Source: Flavobacterium agricola (lineage in GTDB: Bacteria; Bacteroidota; Bacteroidia; Flavobacteriales; Flavobacteriaceae). From it: DNA of 64,000 nucleotides. The translations under genes and the position numbers were made by a program. The number at the start of each line of letters is the position of its first letter. Within the stretch, counting starts at the first letter, position 1. The stretch covers positions 1,736,001-1,800,000 of the forward strand of contig NZ_CP081495.1 in NCBI RefSeq assembly GCF_025919725.1. The letters run 5' to 3'. The notes under the pieces are model-generated. The model saw nothing but the letters and a program-made list of their open reading frames with translations, ran no database searches and was not told the origin of the DNA. This document shows, in pieces, positions 55,202-63,776 of the stretch.

Positions 55202-56452
55202 TTAGCGCAGCTTAAGAGAAACTAATGAAAAAATTGCTAAGAAAATTGCTACAATCCAAAAGCGTGAAACAATTTTACTTTCATGCAATCCTTTTTTCTG
55301 AAAATGGTGATGTAACGGTGCCATTAAAAAAATGCGTCGCCCTTCGCCATATTTCTTTTTCGTAAATTTAAAATAGGTTACTTGCATTACTACTGACAAG
55401 TTTTCTACTAAAAATATTCCACATAAAATTGGTATTAAAAGTTCTTTACGAACAGCAATTGCTAAAACTGCAATAATACCACCAATGGTTAAACTTCCGG
55501 TATCTCCCATAAAAACCTGAGCTGGATAGGTGTTGTACCATAAAAAACCAACTAAGGCACCTACAAAGGCGGCGATAAAAATACTGAGTTCACCAATGTT
55601 AGGGATGTACATAATGTTAAGGTAATTTGAAAAAACAATGTTACCAGAAACAAAGGCAAAAACACCTAATGCTAAAACCGATATGGCCGATGTTCCGGCT
55701 GCTAAGCCATCAATCCCATCGGTTAAATTGGCACCGTTAGAAACGGCTGTAATGATAAAAATTACAACTGGAATAAAAATGATCCAAGCATAATTTTCAT
55801 ACCCATCTCCTAACCAAACTAATAAATCAGCATAATCAAATTCATTATTTTTAAAGAACGGAATGGTTGTTGCAGTTGATTTTTCGGCGTACATTTTTAC
55901 AGGGCCAGAAATACTTGCGTCTGTAATTACATTTGATGTTTGAGTTAAAACCGTTGTTGGTTTTGCTGTATCCATTCTAACTGTTACGGCAGGATGGAAA
56001 TACAAAATAAACCCAACAATTAAACCTAAACCTATTTGACCAATTACTTTAAATCGGCCTTTTAATCCTTCTTTATCTTTTTTAAATACTTTAATATAAT
56101 CGTCTAAAAAACCAATGATTCCCATCCAAACGGTGGTAATAATCATTAAAATAATATAAACGTTATTTAGCTTAGCTAATAATAAAACCGGAACTAAGGT
56201 TGCTAAAATAATGATTAGCCCACCCATTGTAGGGGTTCCTGCTTTTTCTGTTTGTCCTTGTAAACCTAATTCGCGAACGGTTTCGCCAATTTGCAACTTG
56301 CGCAAATAGTTAATAATTGTTTTACCAAAAATGGTAGAAATTAATAAGGATAAAATGATGGCTAAACCCGAACGAAAGGTTATGTATCTAAAAACCCCAG
56401 TTCCTGGTAAATCGGTCACTTTATGTAAATAATCAAATAAATAATAAAGCAT
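55202..56452 (-). CDS. mraY: Phospho-N-acetylmuramoyl-pentapeptide transferase
   Basis: Integral membrane enzyme forming lipid I. 416 residues with ten helices; signatures GTPTMGG, GFLDDYIKV, and NLTDGIDGLA. Compared with the E. coli enzyme it has an extra hydrophilic stretch of about 60 residues (around 175-230: TNVITDASISGPVKMY and following), an insertion common in Bacteroidota. Confidence 0.97.
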   Translation of the reverse strand: MLYYLFDYLHKVTDLPGTGVFRYITFRSGLAIILSLLISTIFGKTIINYLRKLQIGETVRELGLQGQTEKAGTPTMGGLIIILATLVPVLLLAKLNNVYIILMIITTVWMGIIGFLDDYIKVFKKDKEGLKGRFKVIGQIGLGLIVGFILYFHPAVTVRMDTAKPTTVLTQTSNVITDASISGPVKMYAEKSTATTIPFFKNNEFDYADLLVWLGDGYENYAWIIFIPVVIFIITAVSNGANLTDGIDGLAAGTSAISVLALGVFAFVSGNIVFSNYLNIMYIPNIGELSIFIAAFVGALVGFLWYNTYPAQVFMGDTGSLTIGGIIAVLAIAVRKELLIPILCGIFLVENLSVVMQVTYFKFTKKKYGEGRRIFLMAPLHHHFQKKGLHESKIVSRFWIVAIFLAIFSLVSLKLR

Positions 56453-56456
56453 TAGC

Positions 56457-57917
56457 TTATTGGTTTACAAATAAAAATTCAGTTACAATTTTAAAATCAT
56501 CAAAATCATGGCGCACGCCATTAATTTCTTGATACGTTTCATGCCCTTTGCCGGCAATTAAAATAATATCTTTTGCATTTGCCATTTGACACGCGGCTTT
56601 AATAGCTTGTTTTCGGTCTAAAATGCTCAAGGTTTTATTAAAATATTCGGCCGGTACTCCTTTTTCCATTTCATCTAAAATGGTTTGTGGATTTTCGGTA
56701 CGCGGATTATCTGACGTAAAAATTACCTTATTGCTATATTGTGCAGCAATTTTTGCCATTTCCGGTCTTTTAGTTTTGTCACGGTCGCCACCGCAACCAA
56801 CCACCGTAATTATATTTTCGTTCTTTGTTCTAATTTCTTTAATTGTTTTTAACACATTTTCTAGCGCATCTGGCGTATGTGCATAATCTACAATTGCTGT
56901 GATTTGATTTGGCGAAACAACATATTGAAAACGCCCTGTAACGCTATTTAATTCGCTTATTAATCGCAAGACTTCGGCTTGAGGTAAACCTAAATTTATC
57001 GCCGTAGCATAAATAGCTAATAAATTATATGCATTAAAATTACCTACCAGTTTAGACCAAACTTCGTGATTGTCGATTCGTAACAACAAACCTGAAAAAT
57101 GATTTTCTAAAATTTTTGCTTGATAATTTGCATACGTTTTAATGGCGTAATTAAATTTTTTAGCTGCTGTGTTTTGTAACATTAACGCACCATTTTTATC
57201 ATCTGCATTGGTAATTGCAAAAGCATTTTTAGATAACTGATCAAAAAATGCTTTTTTAGCATCGCGGTACGCCGCAAACGAATGGTGATAATCTAAATGA
57301 TCGTGCGAAAGATTGGTGAAAATTCCGCCAGCAAAATCTAAAGCTGTTGTACGATGCTGATCAATTCCGATCGAGCTTACTTCCATAAAACAAAATTCGC
57401 AGCCCTGAGTTACCATTTCGTTTAAATAATAATTTATTAAAACGCTATCGGGCGTGGTATGATTGGTTTTATATTCGGTAGTATGAACCAATATTTTTAC
57501 AGTAGAAATAAGACCGACTTTATACCCCGCATTGGTAAACAATTGATACAACAAAGTTGCTACCGTTGTTTTGCCGTTGGTACCCGTTACGCCAACTAAT
57601 TTTAATTTGCTTGACGGCTCGTTGTAATAATTTGCGCTCATATAAGCCAAAGCTTCGCTTGCATTTTGTACCACAACATATGTTATTTGTTGTTGTAACT
57701 GCTCCGGAAGCTGCTCACATATTATGGCTTTTGCACCTAAAGCAATTGCTTTATCAATATAAAGATGCCCGTCGGTTAATGTTCCTTTAATAGCAACAAA
57801 CACATCATGCGCATTCACGTTTCTAGAATCGAAAACAATTTTATTGATTTCGATATGTGTTGATCCATGCACTGCCTGAATGGCAACTTTATATAATATG
57901 TCTTTTAATACTTTCAC
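56457..57917 (-). CDS. murE: UDP-MurNAc-tripeptide synthetase MurE
   Basis: Third Mur ligase, 486 residues. ATP site GVTGTNGKTTVA at about residue 110, and SSIGIDQHRT. The amino-acid specificity loop reads SDNPRTENP: the DNPR form selects meso-diaminopimelate, so the peptidoglycan is predicted to be of the mDAP type. Overlaps ftsI by four bases. Confidence 0.97.
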   Translation of the reverse strand: MKVLKDILYKVAIQAVHGSTHIEINKIVFDSRNVNAHDVFVAIKGTLTDGHLYIDKAIALGAKAIICEQLPEQLQQQITYVVVQNASEALAYMSANYYNEPSSKLKLVGVTGTNGKTTVATLLYQLFTNAGYKVGLISTVKILVHTTEYKTNHTTPDSVLINYYLNEMVTQGCEFCFMEVSSIGIDQHRTTALDFAGGIFTNLSHDHLDYHHSFAAYRDAKKAFFDQLSKNAFAITNADDKNGALMLQNTAAKKFNYAIKTYANYQAKILENHFSGLLLRIDNHEVWSKLVGNFNAYNLLAIYATAINLGLPQAEVLRLISELNSVTGRFQYVVSPNQITAIVDYAHTPDALENVLKTIKEIRTKNENIITVVGCGGDRDKTKRPEMAKIAAQYSNKVIFTSDNPRTENPQTILDEMEKGVPAEYFNKTLSILDRKQAIKAACQMANAKDIILIAGKGHETYQEINGVRHDFDDFKIVTEFLFVNQ

Positions 57918-59920
57918 GCAAATTCTAATATTATTGTTGTGTTTGGAACAATTTTAGATCCAGGAGCTAAAGATTGCTTTTTAACTTTACCGGTTGGGTT
58001 ACCAGACAGTTTAACTTTAAAACCTAAATTTTCTAAAATTGCAATTGCATCCATACCTGCTACGCCTTTTAAATTAGGCACCGTTTTAGCATTGGCTTGC
58101 AATTGGGTGTATTTATCGTATTCTAACTTTTGTTTATCTACTACCTCATTAATCTTCACAATTTCATTGGTAGAAGGTACATCAGTAAATATTTTTTGAG
58201 CAATTCGTTTAAAAACCGGGCCTGCTACATCACCACCATAATAACCACGTTTTGGATTTGGTTTATGAATAACCACCACGCACGAATATTTTGGGTTTTC
58301 TGCCGGAAAAAACCCAGCAAAAGATGAGGCGTAGTACATTTGATTATCTCCTTTATGGTAATCAACCTGAGCGGTTCCGGTTTTACCTGCCATTGAAAAA
58401 TTAGGCGAATACAAACTTTTACCGGTTCCGTGTTCTACAGCTCGTTTTAACAAATCTTTCAACTGAGCCAAAGTTTCGTCTGAACAAACTTTGGGATGAA
58501 TGATTTCTTTATCAAACTTTTTAATGCTTTTGTTCCACTTTTTAATTTCTTTCACAAACAAAGGTTTAATCATTTCTCCATCGTTTGCAACGGCATTGTA
58601 AAAAGTTAACATTTGCAAAGGCGTTAAATTAATTCCGTATCCGTATGCCATCCATGGTAAAGAAATGCTTGACCAAGTTTTATCTGTTGGCTGTGGAATA
58701 AGCGGTTTACCTTCTCCCACAATCGGAATTCCTAACGGTTTATTTAGCCCCATATCATTCATTCGGTTTACAAATTGACTCGGATTATCCTTGTACGCAT
58801 CATAAACGGCTTGAACTATTACGGTATTTGACGATTTTTCGAATCCTTTACCTAATGATATTTTACCATATCCGCGGCGGTTGGAATCTCGAACCGAATA
58901 ACCGTGTATTTTATACGTTCCATCAAAACTATCAAAGACCTGAGCGGTATCAACCTTTTTATCATCTAACAAAGCCATCATAGAAAATAGCTTAAAGGTT
59001 GAACCTGGATCCTGAATTTCGCCCACGGCGTAATTCATTCTTTCATAATATTGTCCTAAAGATCCGCGGCCTAAATTGGCAATAGCTTTTACTTCGCCCG
59101 TTTTGGTTTCCATAACCACCACCGAGCCGTGATCTGCATCATACTTAACTAATTGCTTTAAAAGCGCATGATGAGCAATATCTTGTATGTAAACATCAAT
59201 GGTTGAAACAATATCGTAACCATCTACCGGTTCTTTATAGTTAAAATCACTGATGGGTTTCCATTGTGAACGTGCAAATTTTTGCATCAATTGAAAACCA
59301 TTTTCACCACTTAATTCTTTATTAAAAGAACCTTCAATCCCGATTGGATTAATGGTTCCGTCTGCATTTGTTCGGTAATCACCAATTGTCCTTTCGGCAA
59401 TTTTACCCATTGGATGCTCGCGAATGGTTTTAGTTTCTACAATTATTCCGCCTTTATTGGCGCCAAGATTAAAAAGCGGAAACTTTTTAATGCGGGAATA
59501 ATCAGTAAAACTTAAATTACGTGTTATAAAATAGTACCTTTTACCAGCGCTACGTGCTTTACGTAATTTTTCTAACCAATCTAATCGGTGCCCACCTAAC
59601 ATTACCGACAACGAATCTGCCAAACCTGCCGAGTACTTTGTAAAATTTTCGGTACTTGGTGCTACAGCATCAAAGCTTATGGTATATTTTGGGACCGATG
59701 TTGCTAATAAGCTTCCGTCGGCAGAATAAACATTTCCACGATTTGCAGGAACTTCTATTTCGCGAATGGTTCGGCTTCGAGCAATTTCACGATAATCTTC
59801 ACCTTCGGGTCCAACAATTAAAAACAATCTGTATAATACGCCCAAAGCAATTATTAAAATAAATGCAACAACTAGTACTAAACGTCCGGTACTAAAAGAG
59901 CTTTTTTTATTTACTCCCAT
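57914..59920 (-). CDS. ftsI: Septal penicillin-binding protein FtsI with PASTA domain
   Basis: Class B PBP that crosslinks septal peptidoglycan. 668 residues: one N-terminal membrane helix (about 12-34), a pedestal domain (VPANRGNVYSADGSLLATS), the transpeptidase domain with SxxK STFK, SxN SSN and KTGT, and one C-terminal PASTA domain (TVPNLKGVAGMDAIAIL). It overlaps ftsL by 10 bases and murE by four. Confidence 0.96.
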   Translation of the reverse strand: MGVNKKSSFSTGRLVLVVAFILIIALGVLYRLFLIVGPEGEDYREIARSRTIREIEVPANRGNVYSADGSLLATSVPKYTISFDAVAPSTENFTKYSAGLADSLSVMLGGHRLDWLEKLRKARSAGKRYYFITRNLSFTDYSRIKKFPLFNLGANKGGIIVETKTIREHPMGKIAERTIGDYRTNADGTINPIGIEGSFNKELSGENGFQLMQKFARSQWKPISDFNYKEPVDGYDIVSTIDVYIQDIAHHALLKQLVKYDADHGSVVVMETKTGEVKAIANLGRGSLGQYYERMNYAVGEIQDPGSTFKLFSMMALLDDKKVDTAQVFDSFDGTYKIHGYSVRDSNRRGYGKISLGKGFEKSSNTVIVQAVYDAYKDNPSQFVNRMNDMGLNKPLGIPIVGEGKPLIPQPTDKTWSSISLPWMAYGYGINLTPLQMLTFYNAVANDGEMIKPLFVKEIKKWNKSIKKFDKEIIHPKVCSDETLAQLKDLLKRAVEHGTGKSLYSPNFSMAGKTGTAQVDYHKGDNQMYYASSFAGFFPAENPKYSCVVVIHKPNPKRGYYGGDVAGPVFKRIAQKIFTDVPSTNEIVKINEVVDKQKLEYDKYTQLQANAKTVPNLKGVAGMDAIAILENLGFKVKLSGNPTGKVKKQSLAPGSKIVPNTTIILEFA

Positions 59921-60258
59921 AACCTTTCAAAAAAATTACTAGTATTATCTTTTACTTTAATTTTAACCGGAGCTACCTCAGATGGATAAATACCTTTGCG
60001 TTCCATTTTTCTAGAAATGCTGGATTCCATTTTCATTTCCATCAATTCAGAACGTTTGTCTACAAATTCTGATCGTAGTTCCTTAACTTGTTCTGTTAGT
60101 TGAATGATTTGAATGGCTTTGCTTTCGTACCAATGCGAATTGGCAATCATTATAATACCTAACAGCAAAAGAAATAATATAAACTTCCAGCGGGCAAATG
60201 CATCTTTACCAGAAAGCTGCTTCGCTTTTAGAAAATCATATATAACTTCTTTATTCAT
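59911..60258 (-). CDS. ftsL: FtsL-like cell division protein
   Basis: A 115-residue bitopic protein with one membrane helix at about residues 26-44 (WKFILFLLLLGIIMIANSH) and a short coiled-coil (IIQLTEQVKELRSEFVDKRSELMEMK). The sequence is poorly conserved across species; the size, topology and place between rsmH and ftsI support FtsL. Confidence 0.88.
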   Translation of the reverse strand: MNKEVIYDFLKAKQLSGKDAFARWKFILFLLLLGIIMIANSHWYESKAIQIIQLTEQVKELRSEFVDKRSELMEMKMESSISRKMERKGIYPSEVAPVKIKVKDNTSNFFERLWE

Positions 60259-60261
60259 TTT

Positions 60262-61168
60262 TTACTTTTTTTCTGCAATCCTTAATTTTGCACTACGTGC
60301 CCTATTGTTACGTTCAATTTCTTCTTCAGTCGGAACAATTAGTTTACCTATGCTTTTAAAAGGCACTTCAAAACGGCCAAACATATCACGTTCAGGTTCG
60401 CCCTCAAACATGCCATTTTTAATAAAGCGCTTTACCAATCGGTCTTCTAATGAATGGTACGAAATAACGCTTAATCTGCCTTCTGGCTTTAAAATTTCTA
60501 GTGATTGAACTAAAAATTCTTTTAAAACTTCTATTTCTTGATTTACTTCGATACGAATACCTTGGTAAATTTGAGCTAAAATTTTATTACTGCGGTGCGG
60601 GTAAAAAACGAGCTAAAACAGCTTTTAACTGCTCTGAGTTTTTTATCGGTTCTTTTTCGCGTGCTTCAACAATGGTACGAGCAATAGCACGCGCATTGGT
60701 TAGTTCAGCATATTCAGCAAAAATATTTTTAAGTTCCACTTCGTCGTACTCGTTAACAACATTGTACGCAGAAATATCACCGTTTTGATTCATACGCATA
60801 TCTAACTCAGCTTCAAAACGTGTAGAAAACCCACGTTCGGCAACATCAAATTGATGCGATGAAACACCTAAATCTCCTAAAATACCATCAACTTCACGAA
60901 CGTTATGAAAACGTAAAAAACGTTTGATGTATCTGAAGTTTTCATTAATTAAAACAAATCTAGGATCGTCAAGCGCGTTAGCTAAAGCATCTAAATCCTG
61001 ATCAAAAGCAAATAATTTACCGTTTGGACCTAAACGCGAAAGAATTTCACGCGAGTGCCCCCCACCACCAAAGGTTACATCTACATACACACCATCGGGC
61101 TTAATATTTAAGCCATCGACAGTTTCTTTCAACAATACGGGGTTATGATATTCTAAATTCATCTCCAT
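60262..61168 (-). CDS. rsmH: 16S rRNA (cytosine-1402-N4)-methyltransferase RsmH (frameshifted)
   Basis: Formerly MraW; methylates C1402 in 16S rRNA. The N-terminal part holds the SAM motif DVTFGGGGHSREIL and DLGVSSHQFD. The main frame stops at 60587 after ARFLPAPQ, yet the DNA continues in the next frame with HRSNKILAQIYQ, NQEIEVLKEFL, ISYHSLEDRLVKRF and ends RSAKLRIAEKK at 60262. One extra base in the CCC or T6 run (plus 60599-60608) explains the break; restored length is 301 residues. It overlaps mraZ by 26 bases. Confidence 0.93.
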
Positions 61169-61613
61169 TAAAATCTCCCATTACCTGCTCGGCTAAATCA
61201 GAAAAATCTTCGTCGGTCATGGCAATGGCTTGTTCATATAAATTTTTGTCCCAAATTTCGATATGATTTAAATTGGCTGTTAAAACAATATCTTTAGAAA
61301 TTTGGCTGTACTCAATTAAATCTTTTGCTAATAAAAAACGGCCTGCATCATCAATTTCAATCACCTTCATTCCTGCCTGGTACATTCTGGCAAATTGTTG
61401 GTTCTTTTTAGTGAACTGATTTAGCTGGCCTAACTTAGCGGCAATCTTTTCCCACTCCTGCATTGGATACAATTCGATACATTTTTCGAATATAGATCGC
61501 TTTACTACAAAACCTGCTTCTAGGTTTGGTAGCTGCTTTTTTAGGGCAGAAGGTATTGAAACCCTGCCCTTTGCGTCGATCTTACATTCATATGTACCAA
61601 TAAATCCTATCAT
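61143..61613 (-). CDS. mraZ: Transcriptional regulator MraZ
   Basis: A 156-residue AbrB-fold DNA-binding protein with two MraZ repeats (IGTYECKIDAKGRVSIPSAL and the second with VIEIDDAGRFLLAKDLIEY). It is the first gene of the dcw cluster and an autoregulator of the cluster in other bacteria. Just upstream are three GTGG repeats at exactly 10-bp spacing, a fitting operator. Confidence 0.95.
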   Translation of the reverse strand: MIGFIGTYECKIDAKGRVSIPSALKKQLPNLEAGFVVKRSIFEKCIELYPMQEWEKIAAKLGQLNQFTKKNQQFARMYQAGMKVIEIDDAGRFLLAKDLIEYSQISKDIVLTANLNHIEIWDKNLYEQAIAMTDEDFSDLAEQVMGDFNGDEFRIS

Positions 61614-61659
61614 CCTGCAGAATTTAGATTAGGTTATATACAAAAATATATTTTTTTTT

Positions 61660-61684
61660 CCACTTTTTACCACATTTTCCCACA
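61660..61684 (-). promoter_or_regulatory. MraZ operator
   Basis: Minus strand GTGGGAAAAT GTGGTAAAAA GTGG: three GTGG units with exact 10-bp period (plus-strand CCAC at 61660, 61670 and 61680), 12-35 bases upstream of the mraZ -7 element. This matches the tandem GTG(G/T) repeats bound by MraZ octamers in other phyla. Confidence 0.75.
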
Positions 61685-61941
61685 ATGTTAGAAAAAATTA
61701 TCAACAAAAACGCAAAACCCCATTCAAACACCTAATTACACTGATTGTTAGCGATTTAAAAAAAACAGAAAAAGTAAAAACAAAATCGAATGAAGTAAGA
61801 AACAGACTATTAAAATAACGTTTTTTTTTCAAAAAAGGAAGTGAATAATATGGCAAAAAATAGTTAAATCGCCTAAAACTCATTTTTTATAAAAAAACAC
61901 ATTATTTACAGTTTTATACAAACATCACACAAAAAAAGACT

Positions 61942-61950
61942 TATATTTGC
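61942..61950 (+). promoter_or_regulatory. -7 element upstream of the hydrolase gene
   Basis: TATATTTGC, exact TAnnTTTGC. Its spacing favours the ATG at 61975 over the one at 61960. Confidence 0.6.
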
Positions 61951-61974
61951 AAATCGCAAATGCTTATAATTTTA

Positions 61975-62742
61975 ATGAAACAAGCTTTAAAAAAAGAAGG
62001 TAAATACAGCTATCTGGAAGTGGGTGAAGGAACTACACCAATAATCATTTTACATGGATTAATGGGTGGGTTAAGTAACTTTGATGGTGTAATTGACTAC
62101 TTTTCTAAAAAAAATTATAAAATTGTTTTCCCCGAATTACCGCTTTACAACAGTAACATTTTAAAAACCAATGTAAAAGCTTTTGCAAAATATGTAAAAG
62201 ACTTTATTGATTTTAAGGGATTTGACAAGGTAATTTTGTTAGGAAACTCATTAGGCGGGCACATAGCCCTTTATCATGCTAAAATTAACCCAGAAAAAAT
62301 GGCTGGTTTAATTTTAACCGGTAGCTCGGGCTTATACGAAAGCGCTATGGGTGATAGCTACCCACGACGTGGAGATTACGAGTTTATTAAGAAAAAGGCG
62401 CAAGATGTATTTTACGATCCTGCCGTAGCAACTAAAGAAATTGTTGATGATGTTTATGCCACGGTTAACGACCGAATGAAGTTGGTAAAAACCTTAACCA
62501 TTGCTAAAAGTGCTATTCGCCACAATATGGCTAAAGATTTACCCGAAATGCAAGTTCCAACTTGTTTAATTTGGGGTAAAAATGATAATGTAACCCCACC
62601 AGAGGTTGCAGAAGAATTTAACGAGCTGTTACCCAACTCAACCTTATATTGGATTGATAAATGCGGACACGCAGCCATGATGGAACACCCAGATGAATTT
62701 AACGAGATTATGTTCACCTGGTTAAAACAAAATAATTTATAA
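61975..62742 (+). CDS. Alpha/beta hydrolase
   Basis: A 255-residue alpha/beta-hydrolase-fold protein. The oxyanion region is ILHGLMGG, the nucleophile elbow is GNSLGG (Ser), and the C-terminal CGHAAMMEHP carries the catalytic His; the acid is in the IWGKNDNVTP loop. I start at 61975 (MKQALKKEG) because the -7 element at 61942-61950 would put the transcription start almost on the upstream ATG. The substrate is unknown. engB follows after a terminator. Confidence 0.88.
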   Translation: MKQALKKEGKYSYLEVGEGTTPIIILHGLMGGLSNFDGVIDYFSKKNYKIVFPELPLYNSNILKTNVKAFAKYVKDFIDFKGFDKVILLGNSLGGHIALYHAKINPEKMAGLILTGSSGLYESAMGDSYPRRGDYEFIKKKAQDVFYDPAVATKEIVDDVYATVNDRMKLVKTLTIAKSAIRHNMAKDLPEMQVPTCLIWGKNDNVTPPEVAEEFNELLPNSTLYWIDKCGHAAMMEHPDEFNEIMFTWLKQNNL

Positions 62743-62769
62743 AAGTTACAGCTTGCTGTAACTTTTTTA
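62741..62769 (+). terminator. Terminator after the hydrolase gene
   Basis: AAAAGTTACAGC, loop TT, GCTGTAACTTTT plus T-run. Confidence 0.82.
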
Positions 62770-62783
62770 TTAAGAATATCTTT

Positions 62784-63407
62784 ATGAAAGTAAATAAAGC
62801 AGAATTTATCATCAGTAATTCTGATGTTAAAAAATGTCCCGCTGAAATATTGCCCGAATATGCTTTTATTGGTCGATCAAACGTTGGTAAATCATCCTTA
62901 ATAAATATGTTAACCGGCCGCAAAGCTTTAGCTAAAGTTTCGGGGAAACCGGGTAAAACACAGCTTATTAATCATTTTAAAATAAATGACAATTGGTTTT
63001 TAGTAGATTTACCTGGATACGGCTACGCCAAAGTTTCTAAATCTACCAAAGGTATTTTTCAGAAATTCATTACTGAATATTTTGAGAAAAGAGAACAATT
63101 GGTTTGTGGTTTTGTACTAATTGATGTACGCTTAGAACCGCAGAAAATTGATGTGGAATTTATGAGTTATTTAGGTAATGCAGGCGTTCCGTTCTGTATT
63201 ATTTTCACCAAAGCCGATAAGTTAACCAAAAGTAAAGCCATGCAAAACATCGCAGCTTACAAAAAAGTACTTTTAGCTGGCGATTGGGAAGAATTTCCTA
63301 CTTACTTTTTAACTTCATCAGCATCGGGCGAGGGGCAAGACGAAGTTTTACAGTTTATTAACGATGTAAACACCGATTTCTTTAAAAGTCAAGAAAGTTT
63401 TATATAA
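62784..63407 (+). CDS. engB: Ribosome biogenesis GTPase EngB (YsxC/YihA)
   Basis: A 207-residue TRAFAC GTPase needed for 50S assembly. G1 GRSNVGKSSL at about residue 30, G3 DLPGYGYAKV, G4 TKADKL and G5 SSASGEG. The start MKVNKAEFIISNSDVKKCP is the usual family start. It is convergent with gldC. Confidence 0.96.
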   Translation: MKVNKAEFIISNSDVKKCPAEILPEYAFIGRSNVGKSSLINMLTGRKALAKVSGKPGKTQLINHFKINDNWFLVDLPGYGYAKVSKSTKGIFQKFITEYFEKREQLVCGFVLIDVRLEPQKIDVEFMSYLGNAGVPFCIIFTKADKLTKSKAMQNIAAYKKVLLAGDWEEFPTYFLTSSASGEGQDEVLQFINDVNTDFFKSQESFI

Positions 63408-63408
63408 A

Positions 63409-63439
63409 TAAAAAGCAACCCAATATGGGTTGCTTTTTT
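63409..63439. terminator. Bidirectional terminator between engB and gldC
   Basis: AAAAAGCAACCC, short loop, GGGTTGCTTTTTT. Confidence 0.88.
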
Positions 63440-63776
63440 ACTTTTTAAGTAGTTCTAATTTTTCTGCAAAGTAATCACAAAAATCTTTCATGGTTGCAGA
63501 CATTTTTTCATCATCAGTTGCGCGTAAAAACGTATCTGACATGGCTACCAAAGTTTGGTGAAAAAATATTTTCATTTCATCAACTGGCATATCTTTTGTC
63601 CATAAATCAATACGTAAGGTTTCCTTTGCTTTACTATCCCAAACCGACATTAATAGTGCTTTGGTATTTTCGTTTTCTACCCCACCATCTTTTGCAGACC
63701 AAGTTAAGGTTTCTGGTACTCTATTTTCGTCAAGTTCAACTTTTACTTTTATTTCAGATTTAAATGTTTTTGCCAT
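63438..63776 (-). CDS. gldC: Gliding motility protein GldC
   Basis: A 112-residue protein found only with GldB in Bacteroidota; typical start AKTFKSEIKVKVELDENRVPE and SAKDGG block, SDTFLRAT near the C-terminus. GldC is accessory to gliding: it is thought to support GldB. Its ATG overlaps the gldB stop codon (TAATG), so the pair is translationally coupled. Confidence 0.92.
   Translation of the reverse strand: MAKTFKSEIKVKVELDENRVPETLTWSAKDGGVENENTKALLMSVWDSKAKETLRIDLWTKDMPVDEMKIFFHQTLVAMSDTFLRATDDEKMSATMKDFCDYFAEKLELLKK

Larger units (their letters stand above)
61614..61974. promoter_or_regulatory. Divergent region between mraZ and the alpha/beta hydrolase gene
   Basis: About 360 bases, AT-rich with long A and T runs and no convincing ORF. 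It holds the mraZ -7 element TATTTTTG (minus 61648-61641) with the MraZ operator behind it, and the -7 element TATATTTGC of the hydrolase gene (61942-61950) on the plus strand. The middle, 61690-61930, shows nothing I can interpret. Confidence 0.55.
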
